Made by a program: the position numbers and the translations under genes. DNA of 7,531 nt, taken from positions 1 through 7,531 of the forward strand of contig WTCN01000327.1 of NCBI GenBank assembly GCA_013138555.1, read 5' to 3'. A model generated the notes under the pieces. The model made no database searches, was not told the DNA's origin, and saw nothing but the letters and a program-made list of their open reading frames with translations. Within the stretch, counting starts at the first letter, position 1, and every line of letters begins with the position of its first letter. Positions 1-5,983 of this stretch are shown here, one piece after another. The stretch is from Methyloprofundus sp. (lineage in GTDB: Bacteria; Pseudomonadota; Gammaproteobacteria; Methylococcales; Methylomonadaceae).

Positions 1-104
1 GGCTTTCCGCTAACGGACATGCACACCAGTACAAGAATCGACTCCCGGGGTAAATTTAGGTCCAAGGAACACCCACTCCACTGTCGAACGCCGCAGGAGA
101 TACT
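1..104 (-). ncRNA. ssrS: 6S RNA, 5' part (cut by window edge)
   Basis: 6S RNA is a long hairpin that mimics an open promoter and binds the sigma70 RNA polymerase holoenzyme, lowering transcription in stationary phase. Read on the minus strand, the segment starting near 102 carries a TCTC..TG.G..GTTCG..AG.GG pattern that lines up with the 5' end of E. coli 6S RNA. Further on it has GGTGTGCATG followed by CGTTAGCGGAAAGCC, matching the E. coli block GGTGAGCATG...CCGAGAAGCC. Its place directly downstream of zapA is the conserved locus for ssrS in gammaproteobacteria. Only about the first 100 nt are present; the 3' strand that closes the main stem lies outside the window. The 5' end is estimated by alignment from memory, so it may be off by a few bases. 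No separate promoter could be assigned; it could be processed from the zapA transcript or start inside zapA. Confidence 0.75.
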
Positions 105-113
105 CAGACTATT

Positions 114-410
114 TTAAACGTTTTTTAGTACAGTTTCGATTTTAAAATACATTTTATTTAGTTTTTTAGCTAAACCCGGGGTTACAGGCCGGCTATTTCC
201 CTTACTTTGCACCAGTTCGTGGGCTAGGTTTAATGCGGCAAGCACTGCCACTCTTTCGCCTCCGGAAACTTTTCCGCTATGGCGAATTTCTCGCATTTGC
301 TGGTCCAACTCCTGCGCCGAAGTGATTAAATCGGCTTGTTCGTCCTCGGTACAGATGATTTTATATTCTTTTCCCAAAATATTTAGCGAGACTGTATTCT
401 GTTTACTCAT
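114..410 (-). CDS. zapA: Cell division protein ZapA
   Basis: ZapA binds cytosolic FtsZ and promotes bundling of its filaments, stabilising the division ring. The 98-residue product is close to the usual ZapA length of about 100. It has the family layout: an N-terminal globular domain (VSLNILGKEYKIICTEDEQADL, about residues 7-28), a middle helix with LDQQMREIR and the typical GERVAVLAALNLAHEL block (about 50-66), and a C-terminal coiled-coil region ending in KIETVLKNV. The ATG at 410-408 overlaps the TGA of the upstream coiled-coil gene (ATGA), and an AGGA lies 3 bases before the start, so translation is probably coupled. 6S RNA follows about 10 bases after the stop, as in E. coli and Pseudomonas. 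Family assignment is firm. Confidence 0.95.
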   Translation of the reverse strand: MSKQNTVSLNILGKEYKIICTEDEQADLITSAQELDQQMREIRHSGKVSGGERVAVLAALNLAHELVQSKGNSRPVTPGLAKKLNKMYFKIETVLKNV

Positions 411-628
411 GAATCCTGTTCCATTGATTTTAAGCGACTAATCATGGCTTCTACGCGTGTACGAGCCAGGTTAGTTTTTTCAACTAGCCGGGCTCTTTCT
501 CTGACTAGCTCATCCTGTTTAACTTTTAAGGTCACATTTTCATTTTGAACAGCACTATAACGTTGAATTAATTCGTCTAATTTATCTTCCAGTTCTTTAA
601 TATCAAATGACTGATTATTTTTACTCAT
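407..628 (-). CDS. Small coiled-coil protein, TIGR02449 type
   Basis: This gene encodes 73 residues that are almost wholly one predicted coiled coil (about residues 8-68), rich in Glu, Lys and Arg with heptad-spaced Leu/Val (ELEDKLDELIQRYSAVQNE, then LKVKQDELVRERARLVEK). It has no signal peptide or membrane segment, so it should be cytosolic. Pseudomonas and related gammaproteobacteria carry a similar short gene directly upstream of zapA (TIGR02449). Its size and shape resemble the ZapA partner ZapB, so a role in the FtsZ ring with ZapA is a reasonable inference but is not shown by the sequence. The ATG at 628-626 is chosen because a GGGA lies about 11 bases upstream and a TATAAT box follows a little further out. 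The stop overlaps the zapA start, so the two form an operon. Confidence 0.85.
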   Translation of the reverse strand: MSKNNQSFDIKELEDKLDELIQRYSAVQNENVTLKVKQDELVRERARLVEKTNLARTRVEAMISRLKSMEQDS

Positions 629-647
629 ATATTAATCATTCCCTTTT

Positions 648-675
648 ATTATAAAGTGGTCATGTGTTGCAACAA
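648..675 (-). promoter_or_regulatory. Putative sigma70 promoter for the zapA operon
   Basis: On the minus strand a perfect TATAAT (653-648) sits 16 bases downstream of TTGTTG (675-670), a weak -35 match. The predicted start, near 641, gives a very short leader containing GGGAATGATTAATAT before the ATG at 628. The perfect -10 box and its position support the call; the poor -35 lowers confidence. Confidence 0.5.
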
Positions 676-703
676 ATAGGCTGCTAGCTTTTTGCTGAAT
701 GGT

Positions 704-780
704 TATAACTTATATGAATTATGTTAGCATAAGCAACCAAATATTTTATGCTAGTTTATAGATTATATGAACTAGTTATA
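704..780. repeat. Nested inverted repeats in divergent spacer
   Basis: The outer arms are TATAACT (704-710) and AGTTATA (774-780). The inner arms are TAGCATAA (725-732) and TTATGCTA (746-753) around a 13-base loop. A competing pair, CTAGTT (751-756) and AACTAG (770-775), uses part of the same DNA. TTATATGAA also occurs twice in direct orientation (710-718 and 763-771). This could be a regulator-binding region or a foldable 77-base element. No T-tract follows on either strand, so it is not an intrinsic terminator. Confidence 0.6.
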
Positions 781-811
781 CTTCGCATGGCAATGGCAGC
801 TACCGAGAGCA

Positions 812-827
812 ACGTGTTTAAATACGT
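812..827. promoter_or_regulatory. Operator-like 16-bp palindrome
   Basis: ACGTGTTTAAATACGT reads the same on both strands except for one G/T pair at its fifth position. It lies about 30 bases upstream of the -35 candidate for ygfB. Symmetry and location fit a dimeric regulator site; the regulator is unknown. Confidence 0.35.
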
Positions 828-856
828 GCATAATAAGCTACGTCGCTATCGGCTAC

Positions 857-886
857 TAGACACTGTGGCCGTGCGGAGTCTATATC
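857..886 (+). promoter_or_regulatory. Putative promoter for ygfB-pepP
   Basis: TAGACA (857-862, five of six bases of TTGACA) is followed after 18 bases by TATATC (881-886, four of six of TATAAT). The predicted start near 893 leaves a leader of about 17 bases before the ygfB ATG at 910. A second AT-rich box, TATATT (895-900), lies within that leader. Both boxes are imperfect, so this is a moderate call. Confidence 0.4.
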
Positions 887-909
887 TAACACTCTATATT
901 TAAAAGCTA

Positions 910-1440
910 ATGAGCTATTCTGTCGTTAATTCAGTTATTTTACAAAAAGAAGCAGCCGATAGTGCTGCTGAGGTGCATGGGATCGCTGTTGCCATGCTAT
1001 GCCTTGACCCCAAAACCGAAGTAGGTGCCTGGTTGTCTGAAGCCATTGCCCGAGAGGCAGATTTGCTGGAAGAGGATAAGTTGCTACTGATTAATTTATT
1101 TGATCAGTCAAAAGAGCTAATGGAAAGTGATGAGTTTGTGTTTGACTTATTTTTGCCTGATGAGCAAGAGCCGCTAAGTCATCGTAGCCTGGCTCTGGTA
1201 CAGTGGTGTCAGGGTTTTTTGTTTGGTATGGGGCGCATAGAGACAAACAGCAAATGGCCAGCTGACGTGGAAGAAGTGCTAAAAGATGTGGTTGAATTTA
1301 CCAGGCTTGATACCGATATTGACAGTGATGATGAAGAGGCAGAAGGCTCCTTGATGGAAATTCAGGAATATTTACGTGCTGCCGTGATGTTGATTCGCAG
1401 TGAACTGAATGATGTAAACACCGATGATACGGTACATTAG
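910..1440 (+). CDS. ygfB: UPF0149 family protein YgfB
   Basis: This is a 176-residue YgfB/YecA-like (UPF0149) protein. It shows an N-terminal SAAEVHG (about residues 18-24; E. coli has TPAEMHG), a DLFLPDEQEPLSHRSLALVQWCQGFLFGMG segment in parts at about 79-108, an acidic DTDIDSDDEEAEGSLMEIQEYLRAA stretch (about 134-158) and a helical C terminus. It is acidic, helical and cytosolic. YgfB has been linked in Pseudomonas aeruginosa to control of the AmpDh3 pathway and beta-lactam resistance, but a general biochemical role is not established. The ATG at 910 is the only upstream choice because an in-frame TAA lies at 901-903. There is no clear Shine-Dalgarno site in front of it. pepP follows after 9 bases, so the genes are probably one operon, as in E. 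coli. Confidence 0.92.
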   Translation: MSYSVVNSVILQKEAADSAAEVHGIAVAMLCLDPKTEVGAWLSEAIAREADLLEEDKLLLINLFDQSKELMESDEFVFDLFLPDEQEPLSHRSLALVQWCQGFLFGMGRIETNSKWPADVEEVLKDVVEFTRLDTDIDSDDEEAEGSLMEIQEYLRAAVMLIRSELNDVNTDDTVH

Positions 1441-1449
1441 GAACAAATA

Positions 1450-2754
1450 ATGATAGCAAGTGAATTTAAAAAACGTCGTGAACTACTTATGGCGCAGGTA
1501 GGTAAAGGAAATATTGCCATTATTGCCAGTGCGGATACCCGAACCCGTAACCGGGATGTCGATTACCCTTTTCGCCAGGACAGTGACTTTTATTATTTAA
1601 CAGGGTTTAATGAGGCTGATGCGCTCGCTGTTTTTATTCCAGAACGTGAGCAAGGGCAGTATATTTTATTTTGTCAGGAATATGATGAGAAAAAGGCACT
1701 ATGGGAAGGTGCTCATGCGGGTTTAGAGGGTGCAACACAAGAATACGGGGCAGATGATTCTTTTCCTATCGATGATTTAGGAGATATATTGCCTGGTTTG
1801 CTGGAAAACAAACATAAGGTCTTTTACCCTATGGGGCGCGACCCGGACCTGGATCATCACTTAATGGAATGGATTACCCATATTCGCAGTCAGACACGTA
1901 GTGGTGTGAATGCACCGGGTGAACTCGTTTCTCTGGAACATACATTGCATGAAATGCGCCTGATTAAAAGCTCTGATGAAATTAAATTACTACAGCAAGC
2001 GGCTGATGTTTCTGCTAAAGCGCATATTCGAGCAATGCGCACCTGTAAAGCGGGGCGCTATGAATACCAGATTGAAGGTGAGATAATTCATGAATTTATA
2101 GATAATGGCTTACGTGCGGTTGCTTATCCTTCCATAGTGGCAGGGGGTAAAAATGCCTGAGTTTTAGATTACACAGAAAATAAAGCACCATTAAATGAGG
2201 GTGATTTATTATTAATTGATGCCGGCGCGGAATGTGATCATTATGCCGCTGATATTACCCGTACTTTTCCTGTTAACGGGAAATTTTCGGCGGCACAAAA
2301 GTTACTTTATCAACTGGTTCTGGATGCACAGACAGCAGCTATTGCGGAAGTAAAGCCTGGTGTTCCCTGGAATAATGCACATGATGCATCAGTACTGACA
2401 CTGACAAAGGGATTGGTTGAATTAGGTTTATTAAGCGGAGATGTTGCTAAATTAATCGAAGATGAAGCCTATAAAGTATTTTATATGCACCGTATCGGAC
2501 ACTGGTTAGGTATGGATGTACATGGTGTGGGTGACTATAAAATTGATGATCAATGGCGTGTTTTAGAGCCTGGCATGGTATTAACCATAGAACCTGGGCT
2601 GTATATTCCAGCGGACTGCAGCAGTGTTGATGAGAAGTGGCGGGGTATTGGTATCCGTATAGAAGATGATATATTGGTCACCGAGCAAGGCTATCAAATA
2701 CTGACCCATGCGGTGCCAAAAACAATTGCCGATATTGAAGCCGTTATGCAGTAA
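1450..2754 (+). pseudogene. pepP: Xaa-Pro aminopeptidase PepP, interrupted by in-frame TGA
   Basis: PepP is a cytosolic dimanganese enzyme of the M24B (pita-bread) family that removes an N-terminal residue preceding proline. Translation through the TGA gives 434 codons, close to E. coli PepP (about 441). The N-terminal domain is complete (DYPFRQDSDFYYLTGFNE, about residues 37-54). The C-terminal metal domain keeps all ligands: LIDAG and ADITRTFP aspartates, HWLGMDVH with the upstream His of MHRIGH, IEPGLYI and GIRIEDD glutamates. Two defects sit together: codon 237 (2158-2160) is TGA where E. coli has Cys240, and codon 240 (2167-2169) is GAT (Asp) where E. coli has active-site His243. Reading frame is otherwise unbroken on both sides, so this is substitution, not frameshift. 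If TGA is a stop, the product is a 236-residue fragment without the active site. An AGGA overlapping the ygfB stop supports the ATG at 1450. Alternatives are sequence error or UGA recoding. Confidence 0.85.
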
Positions 2755-2757
2755 GGA

Positions 2758-2819
2758 TGTAAGAGGGGCTTTAGCCGCGATTTGAAACAGGGTAATCGCG
2801 GCTAAAGCCCCCTCCTACA
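2758..2819. repeat. REP doublet (REPIN-like palindrome) between pepP and ubiH
   Basis: Two inverted copies of a REP-like unit face each other. The left arm GGGGCTTTAGCCGCGATT (2765-2782) pairs perfectly over 18 bases with 2794-2811, around an 11-base loop (2783-2793). The outer parts, TGTAAGA on the left and CTCCTACA on the right, also pair apart from one bulge and one mismatch. The right copy has a GTAG head on the minus strand; in the left copy it has drifted to GTAA. Each unit contains its own small hairpin (GGCTTTAGCC). This matches the design of Pseudomonas-type REP elements mobilised by RAYT transposases. No T-tract follows, so it is not a standard intrinsic terminator, but it could protect or pause the pepP transcript. 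Confidence 0.85.
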
Positions 2820-2831
2820 GACGGTGTTGCA

Positions 2832-2837
2832 TATAAT
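2832..2837 (+). promoter_or_regulatory. Possible -10 box for ubiH
   Basis: A perfect TATAAT lies 25 bases before the ubiH start and just after the REP doublet. Nothing resembling TTGACA is present 16-18 bases upstream, where the REP arm lies, and the TG dinucleotide is one base too far for a true extended -10. It may allow ubiH-ubiI expression independent of pepP. Confidence 0.3.
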
Positions 2838-2862
2838 ATAAGCCAAAATAAAGAGTTTAAAG

Positions 2863-4077
2863 ATGAAGCATGATTATGATGTCCTTATTGTTGGTGGTGG
2901 TCTGGCAGGGAACTGTCTGGCATTGGCACTGCAAGAGAGTGATTTAAAAATAGCCATTGTCGAAGCAAATACAGCTGAGCAATTACGTAACTCACCTACT
3001 GGAGACAGGGCTCTGGCATTAGCCAGTGGTACGGTGAAAATGCTGGATGCTTTGGGGGTATGGCAACAGGCAAAATCAGCTGCAACCGCCATTGATAAAA
3101 TACATATCTCAGACCAGGGGCACTTTGGTAAAACACGCCTCTCGGCTGCACAGGAAGGGGTGTCTGCATTAGGCTATGTAATTACCGCGCGTGATCTGGA
3201 AACTGCGGTGGCTGATCGGGTTGAGCAGGCAGGTATTGAGCAGATCAGCCCTGCGCGTGTGATAGGCATTGCATCGGATGATTCTGCTGCGCATATTAGT
3301 CTAAAAAAAGGCCAGGACTCACTTAATTTATCAGCTAAATTGCTTATCGGAGCCGATGGAGGGCAATCATCGGTCAGGAAATTACTCGGCATAGAGCAAT
3401 CTGTTACGGAATATCAGCAGACAGCCATCGTGACCACGATTAAAACAGCTGAAGCACATGATAATACCGCCTTTGAGCGCTTTACTTCATCAGGCCCTTT
3501 AGCCTTATTGCCATTCAAAGATGAGTATGCGGTGGTCTGGACACGTCATACAGACGATGCTGAACAGCTTATGCTGGGCAGTGAAGCAGAATTTATAGAA
3601 AATTTGCAGGCCTGCTTTGGCTATAAATTAGGTCAATTTAGCTTAACTGCGCCTAGAAGAGCCTTTCCTTTAAGCCTGATTCGCGCTAACAGTATGTATT
3701 CAGGGCGAGCAGTGATTATTGGTAATGCCGTGCATCAACTACATCCGGTCGCTGGACAAGGGTTTAATTTAGGTTTAAGAGATGTTGTGCAACTCGCTGA
3801 AATCATTTTAAAAACAACTGAGAAAAATGCTGATATAGGAGCGCAACCAGTGCTGGAAGAATATACACGGCAACGCCAGAAAGATCATGACACGGTGATT
3901 AATTTTACTAACGGTATAGTAAAACTGTTTTCAAATGAATGGCTAACGCTGGCACTTGCCAGAAATACTGGATTGGCACTCTTAGATTTTATACCGGGTG
4001 CAAAAAAACAATTGGCGCGTTATGCGATGGGGTTAAACTCACGTATGCCGCATATAGGTAAACGGAGACAGGCATGA
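2863..4077 (+). CDS. ubiH: Ubiquinone ring FAD monooxygenase UbiH
   Basis: UbiH is the flavin monooxygenase that hydroxylates a ring position (C4 in the usual E. coli numbering) during aerobic ubiquinone synthesis, acting with the Ubi protein complex near the inner membrane. The 404-residue product has the three family motifs: the FAD-binding IVGGGLAG (about residues 9-16), the IGADGGQSSVRK motif (about 161-172) and the second FAD motif IIGNAVHQLHPVAGQGFNLG (about 284-303). The GNA in the last motif, where many relatives have GDA, is typical of UbiH and separates it from the next gene. GDRALALASGT (about 47-57) and FERFTSSGPLALLPF also match E. coli UbiH closely. It follows pepP after a 108-base gap holding a REP doublet. 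Its stop overlaps the ubiI start, indicating translational coupling. Only a weak AGAG precedes the ATG. Confidence 0.93.
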   Translation: MKHDYDVLIVGGGLAGNCLALALQESDLKIAIVEANTAEQLRNSPTGDRALALASGTVKMLDALGVWQQAKSAATAIDKIHISDQGHFGKTRLSAAQEGVSALGYVITARDLETAVADRVEQAGIEQISPARVIGIASDDSAAHISLKKGQDSLNLSAKLLIGADGGQSSVRKLLGIEQSVTEYQQTAIVTTIKTAEAHDNTAFERFTSSGPLALLPFKDEYAVVWTRHTDDAEQLMLGSEAEFIENLQACFGYKLGQFSLTAPRRAFPLSLIRANSMYSGRAVIIGNAVHQLHPVAGQGFNLGLRDVVQLAEIILKTTEKNADIGAQPVLEEYTRQRQKDHDTVINFTNGIVKLFSNEWLTLALARNTGLALLDFIPGAKKQLARYAMGLNSRMPHIGKRRQA

Positions 4078-5282
4078 GTCATAAATATTCAGTTATTGTC
4101 GTCGGTGGCGGTATCGTTGGCACAACAGCCGCTTGCGCTTTAGCTCAGGCAGGTATTGATGTTGCATTACTGGATGCACGTAATCCTGAGCGAGAATGGC
4201 CTGCTGAACCGGTTGATATTCGTGTTTCTGCACTCACCCGTGCGGCGCAAAATATTCTGCAATCTGTTGGCGCGTGGGAGAGTATGGTGCAGCGGGGCGT
4301 GGGTGCCTATGATCAAATGCATGTCTGGGATGCAGACAGTGCGGGGGTATTACATTTTGATGCAGCAGATACTGAATTTTCCGAGCTGGGACATATTGTT
4401 GAAAATCGTGTCACTGTTGCCGCATTATGGGATAAGCTGGAGACACTTCCCTCGGCAACTATTATTTGTCCTTCAAGAGTCGCTGATTTACAAAATAACC
4501 AGCAAAGTATCTCGGTGTTATTAGCAGATGGGCAAAAGATCGAAGCCGATGTGCTTATTGCAGCGGATGGGCGAGATTCTGCCTTACGCCAGATGGCTGG
4601 GATTCAAACTACAGGCTGGGAATATAAGCAGGATGGCCTGGTTGCGACTATTTCTAGCGAAAAAAGCCATCAATTTACCGCATGGCAGCGGTTTTTGCCC
4701 GAAGGACCTTTGGCTTTTTTACCGCTCAAGAATGGCCAGTGCTCAATCGTCTGGACACTCAGCCATCAAACCGCGCAAGACTATGTCGCTTTATCTGACG
4801 AGGACTTTTTACAACGCCTGGAACAGGCTTCGGAAGGCGTTTTAGGTAAAATGCTGACGGTTGGACCTCGTGGAGCATTTGCTTTACGTTTTCAGTATGC
4901 CAAACACTATACAGCCGAGCGTTTTGTCTTAATTGGTGATGCGGCTCATGCCATGCATCCTTTAGCGGGGCAGGGTGCGAATGCAGGTTTGCTGGATGCG
5001 GCGGCGATTGCCGAGCTTATTATCAAGGCTGAGCAAGCGGGAAGACCGGTCGGTAGTCATAAATTATTGCGTCAATATGAGCGCTGGCGTAAAGGTGATA
5101 ATTTAGCGATGATGAGTAGCATGGACGTGATTAATAAGCTGTATACTAAGCAGAATGAAGGATTTCGACAGTTACGTGGTACAGGTATGAGCTGGGTTAA
5201 CCATAGTGCCTGGGTAAAGAATTATTTTAATCGTTATGCGATGGGCTTGAGAGATGATTTGCCTGCGCTTGCGCAGGGTTAA
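4074..5282 (+). CDS. ubiI: Ubiquinone ring FAD monooxygenase, UbiI/VisC type
   Basis: This is a second flavin monooxygenase of the UbiH/UbiF/UbiI family, probably responsible for C5 hydroxylation in ubiquinone synthesis. The 402-residue product shows VVGGGIVG (about residues 9-16) for FAD binding, IRVSALTRAA, the GHIVENRV segment typical of UbiI and UbiF, IAADGRDSALR (about 161-171) and LIGDAAHAMHPLAGQGANAG (about 285-304). The last motif has GDA, unlike UbiH. Synteny directly after ubiH matches E. coli visC/ubiI, which is the main reason for choosing UbiI over UbiF. The ATG at 4074 shares four bases with the ubiH stop (ATGA) and has GGAG 6 bases upstream. The exact ring position cannot be proven from sequence, because regiospecificity varies in this family. 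Confidence 0.85.
   Translation: MSHKYSVIVVGGGIVGTTAACALAQAGIDVALLDARNPEREWPAEPVDIRVSALTRAAQNILQSVGAWESMVQRGVGAYDQMHVWDADSAGVLHFDAADTEFSELGHIVENRVTVAALWDKLETLPSATIICPSRVADLQNNQQSISVLLADGQKIEADVLIAADGRDSALRQMAGIQTTGWEYKQDGLVATISSEKSHQFTAWQRFLPEGPLAFLPLKNGQCSIVWTLSHQTAQDYVALSDEDFLQRLEQASEGVLGKMLTVGPRGAFALRFQYAKHYTAERFVLIGDAAHAMHPLAGQGANAGLLDAAAIAELIIKAEQAGRPVGSHKLLRQYERWRKGDNLAMMSSMDVINKLYTKQNEGFRQLRGTGMSWVNHSAWVKNYFNRYAMGLRDDLPALAQG
5262..5277 (+). other. Compact hairpin at end of ubiI
   Basis: CCTGCG, a CTTG loop and CGCAGG form a perfect 6-bp stem inside the last codons of ubiI, 2 bases before its stop codon. G(CUUG)C is a known stable tetraloop. Only GTTAAG follows, not a T-tract, so it is at best a weak or factor-dependent 3' end signal. 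Confidence 0.4.
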
Positions 5283-5380
5283 GCAGAGCGGGCGATAAAG
5301 CTGTTAAATTATGCAAAAGTTTATAACCGGCATGCGTTACTCTTTTATTTAAAGACGATAACAAATTAAGTTACACTTCC

Positions 5381-5396
5381 AAGAGGCTTTCCTCTT
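5381..5396. other. Small hairpin upstream of algH
   Basis: AAGAGG (5381-5386), loop CTTT and CCTCTT (5391-5396) form a perfect 6-bp stem ending about 20 bases before the algH start and 10 bases before its AAGAG ribosome site. It is followed by AAAAA on the plus strand and GGAAG on the minus strand, so it is not a terminator in either direction. The rest of the 5283-5416 gap shows no gene and no strong promoter. Confidence 0.4.
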
Positions 5397-5416
5397 AAAA
5401 ATAACCAAGAGTTTTT

Positions 5417-5983
5417 ATGCAAGAAATTAGCTCCTTTAAAAATCAATTGCTTATTGCAATGCCTAATTTGAAAGATCCCAACTTCTTTCATGGCGTCACT
5501 TTTGTCTGCCAGCATAATAGTGAGGGTGCTTTAGGTCTGGTGATTAATCACCCTACCCCTATGGTATTAGGCGATATTCTGGCGCAAATGGATATTGTTG
5601 TCGAGGATGAAAAAATAGCCAAACTTCCTGTTTTCGCGGGCGGACCGGTACAGCAGGAGCGTGGCTTTGTTCTGCACCATACCTCTGAGGAGTTATGGGA
5701 ATCCACTATTAGCGTTTCTGATACACTTTCCTTGACAACATCACGTGATATTTTAAAAGCCATTGCTCAAGGTAAAGGCCCAGAAAAATTTCTGGTTGCA
5801 CTGGGATATGCCGGCTGGGGTGGAGAACAGCTAGAAACAGAAATGAAAGCGAATGCCTGGCTGAGTACCGGTTATGATGAGAGTGTCGTCTTTGATACCC
5901 CTATTAGCCAGTGCTGGAATGTTGCCGCGCATAAAATGGGGCTAGATATTAATTTGTTAAGTACTGAAGTCGGCCATGCATAA
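5417..5983 (+). CDS. algH: YqgE/AlgH family protein
   Basis: This 188-residue cytosolic protein belongs to the YqgE/AlgH family (UPF0301). Conserved segments are FKNQLLIAMPNLKDPNFF (about residues 7-24), GALGLVINHPTP (about 37-48), GGPVQQERGFVLH (about 75-87), TTSRDIL (about 107-113), ALGYAGWGGEQLETE (about 128-142) and the family's usual C-terminal GHA. AlgH was named for an influence on alginate in Pseudomonas, but its molecular activity is not settled. The ATG at 5417 has AAGAG 5 bases upstream. The end of the gene overlaps the start of ruvX by 8 bases, and this pair is very widely conserved. It is probably the first gene of the algH-ruvX-pyrR-pyrB operon. Confidence 0.93.
   Translation: MQEISSFKNQLLIAMPNLKDPNFFHGVTFVCQHNSEGALGLVINHPTPMVLGDILAQMDIVVEDEKIAKLPVFAGGPVQQERGFVLHHTSEELWESTISVSDTLSLTTSRDILKAIAQGKGPEKFLVALGYAGWGGEQLETEMKANAWLSTGYDESVVFDTPISQCWNVAAHKMGLDINLLSTEVGHA

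Larger units (their letters stand above)
629..909. other. Divergent control region between zapA operon and ygfB
   Basis: These 281 bases separate the two divergent operons and hold no convincing gene. They contain the minus-strand promoter at 648-675, a cluster of inverted and direct repeats at 704-780, a tandem ATGGCAATGGCA (787-798), a 16-base near-palindrome (812-827) and a plus-strand promoter candidate at 857-886. The region from about 700 to 780 is strongly AT-rich, while about 783-880 is mixed in composition. Regulators cannot be named from sequence alone. Confidence 0.7.

Noticed and set aside
2158..2203. Firm call of a selenoprotein with a SECIS element
   Set aside because: The downstream stem is only 4 bp, its loop begins with AT and not a G, and a neighbouring active-site His is also changed. 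No Sec machinery gene is visible in the window.
2161..2754. A separate gene made of the C-terminal half of PepP, starting at TTG 2413
   Set aside because: The frame is open and homologous to PepP from 2161 onward, and the TTG at 2413 lies in the middle of the metal domain, after both metal-ligand aspartates. It has no ribosome site, so it is the remainder of pepP.
2758..2819. Intrinsic terminator after pepP
   Set aside because: The hairpin is strong but no T-tract follows on either strand, and the arms fit a REP doublet better.
2874..3392. Two minus-strand open frames opposite ubiH
   Set aside because: They lie antisense to strongly conserved UbiH motifs, match no family I recognise and lack ribosome sites.
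4156..4845. Two plus-strand open frames inside ubiI in another frame
   Set aside because: Their composition is typical of frame-shifted shadows, while the ubiI frame carries every FAD motif across the same DNA.
5381..5396. Intrinsic terminator between ubiI and algH
   Set aside because: The plus strand continues with A residues and the minus strand with GGAAG, so there is no U-tract in either direction.
5548..5763. Minus-strand open frame opposite algH
   Set aside because: It is antisense to conserved AlgH motifs and has no recognisable family or start signal.
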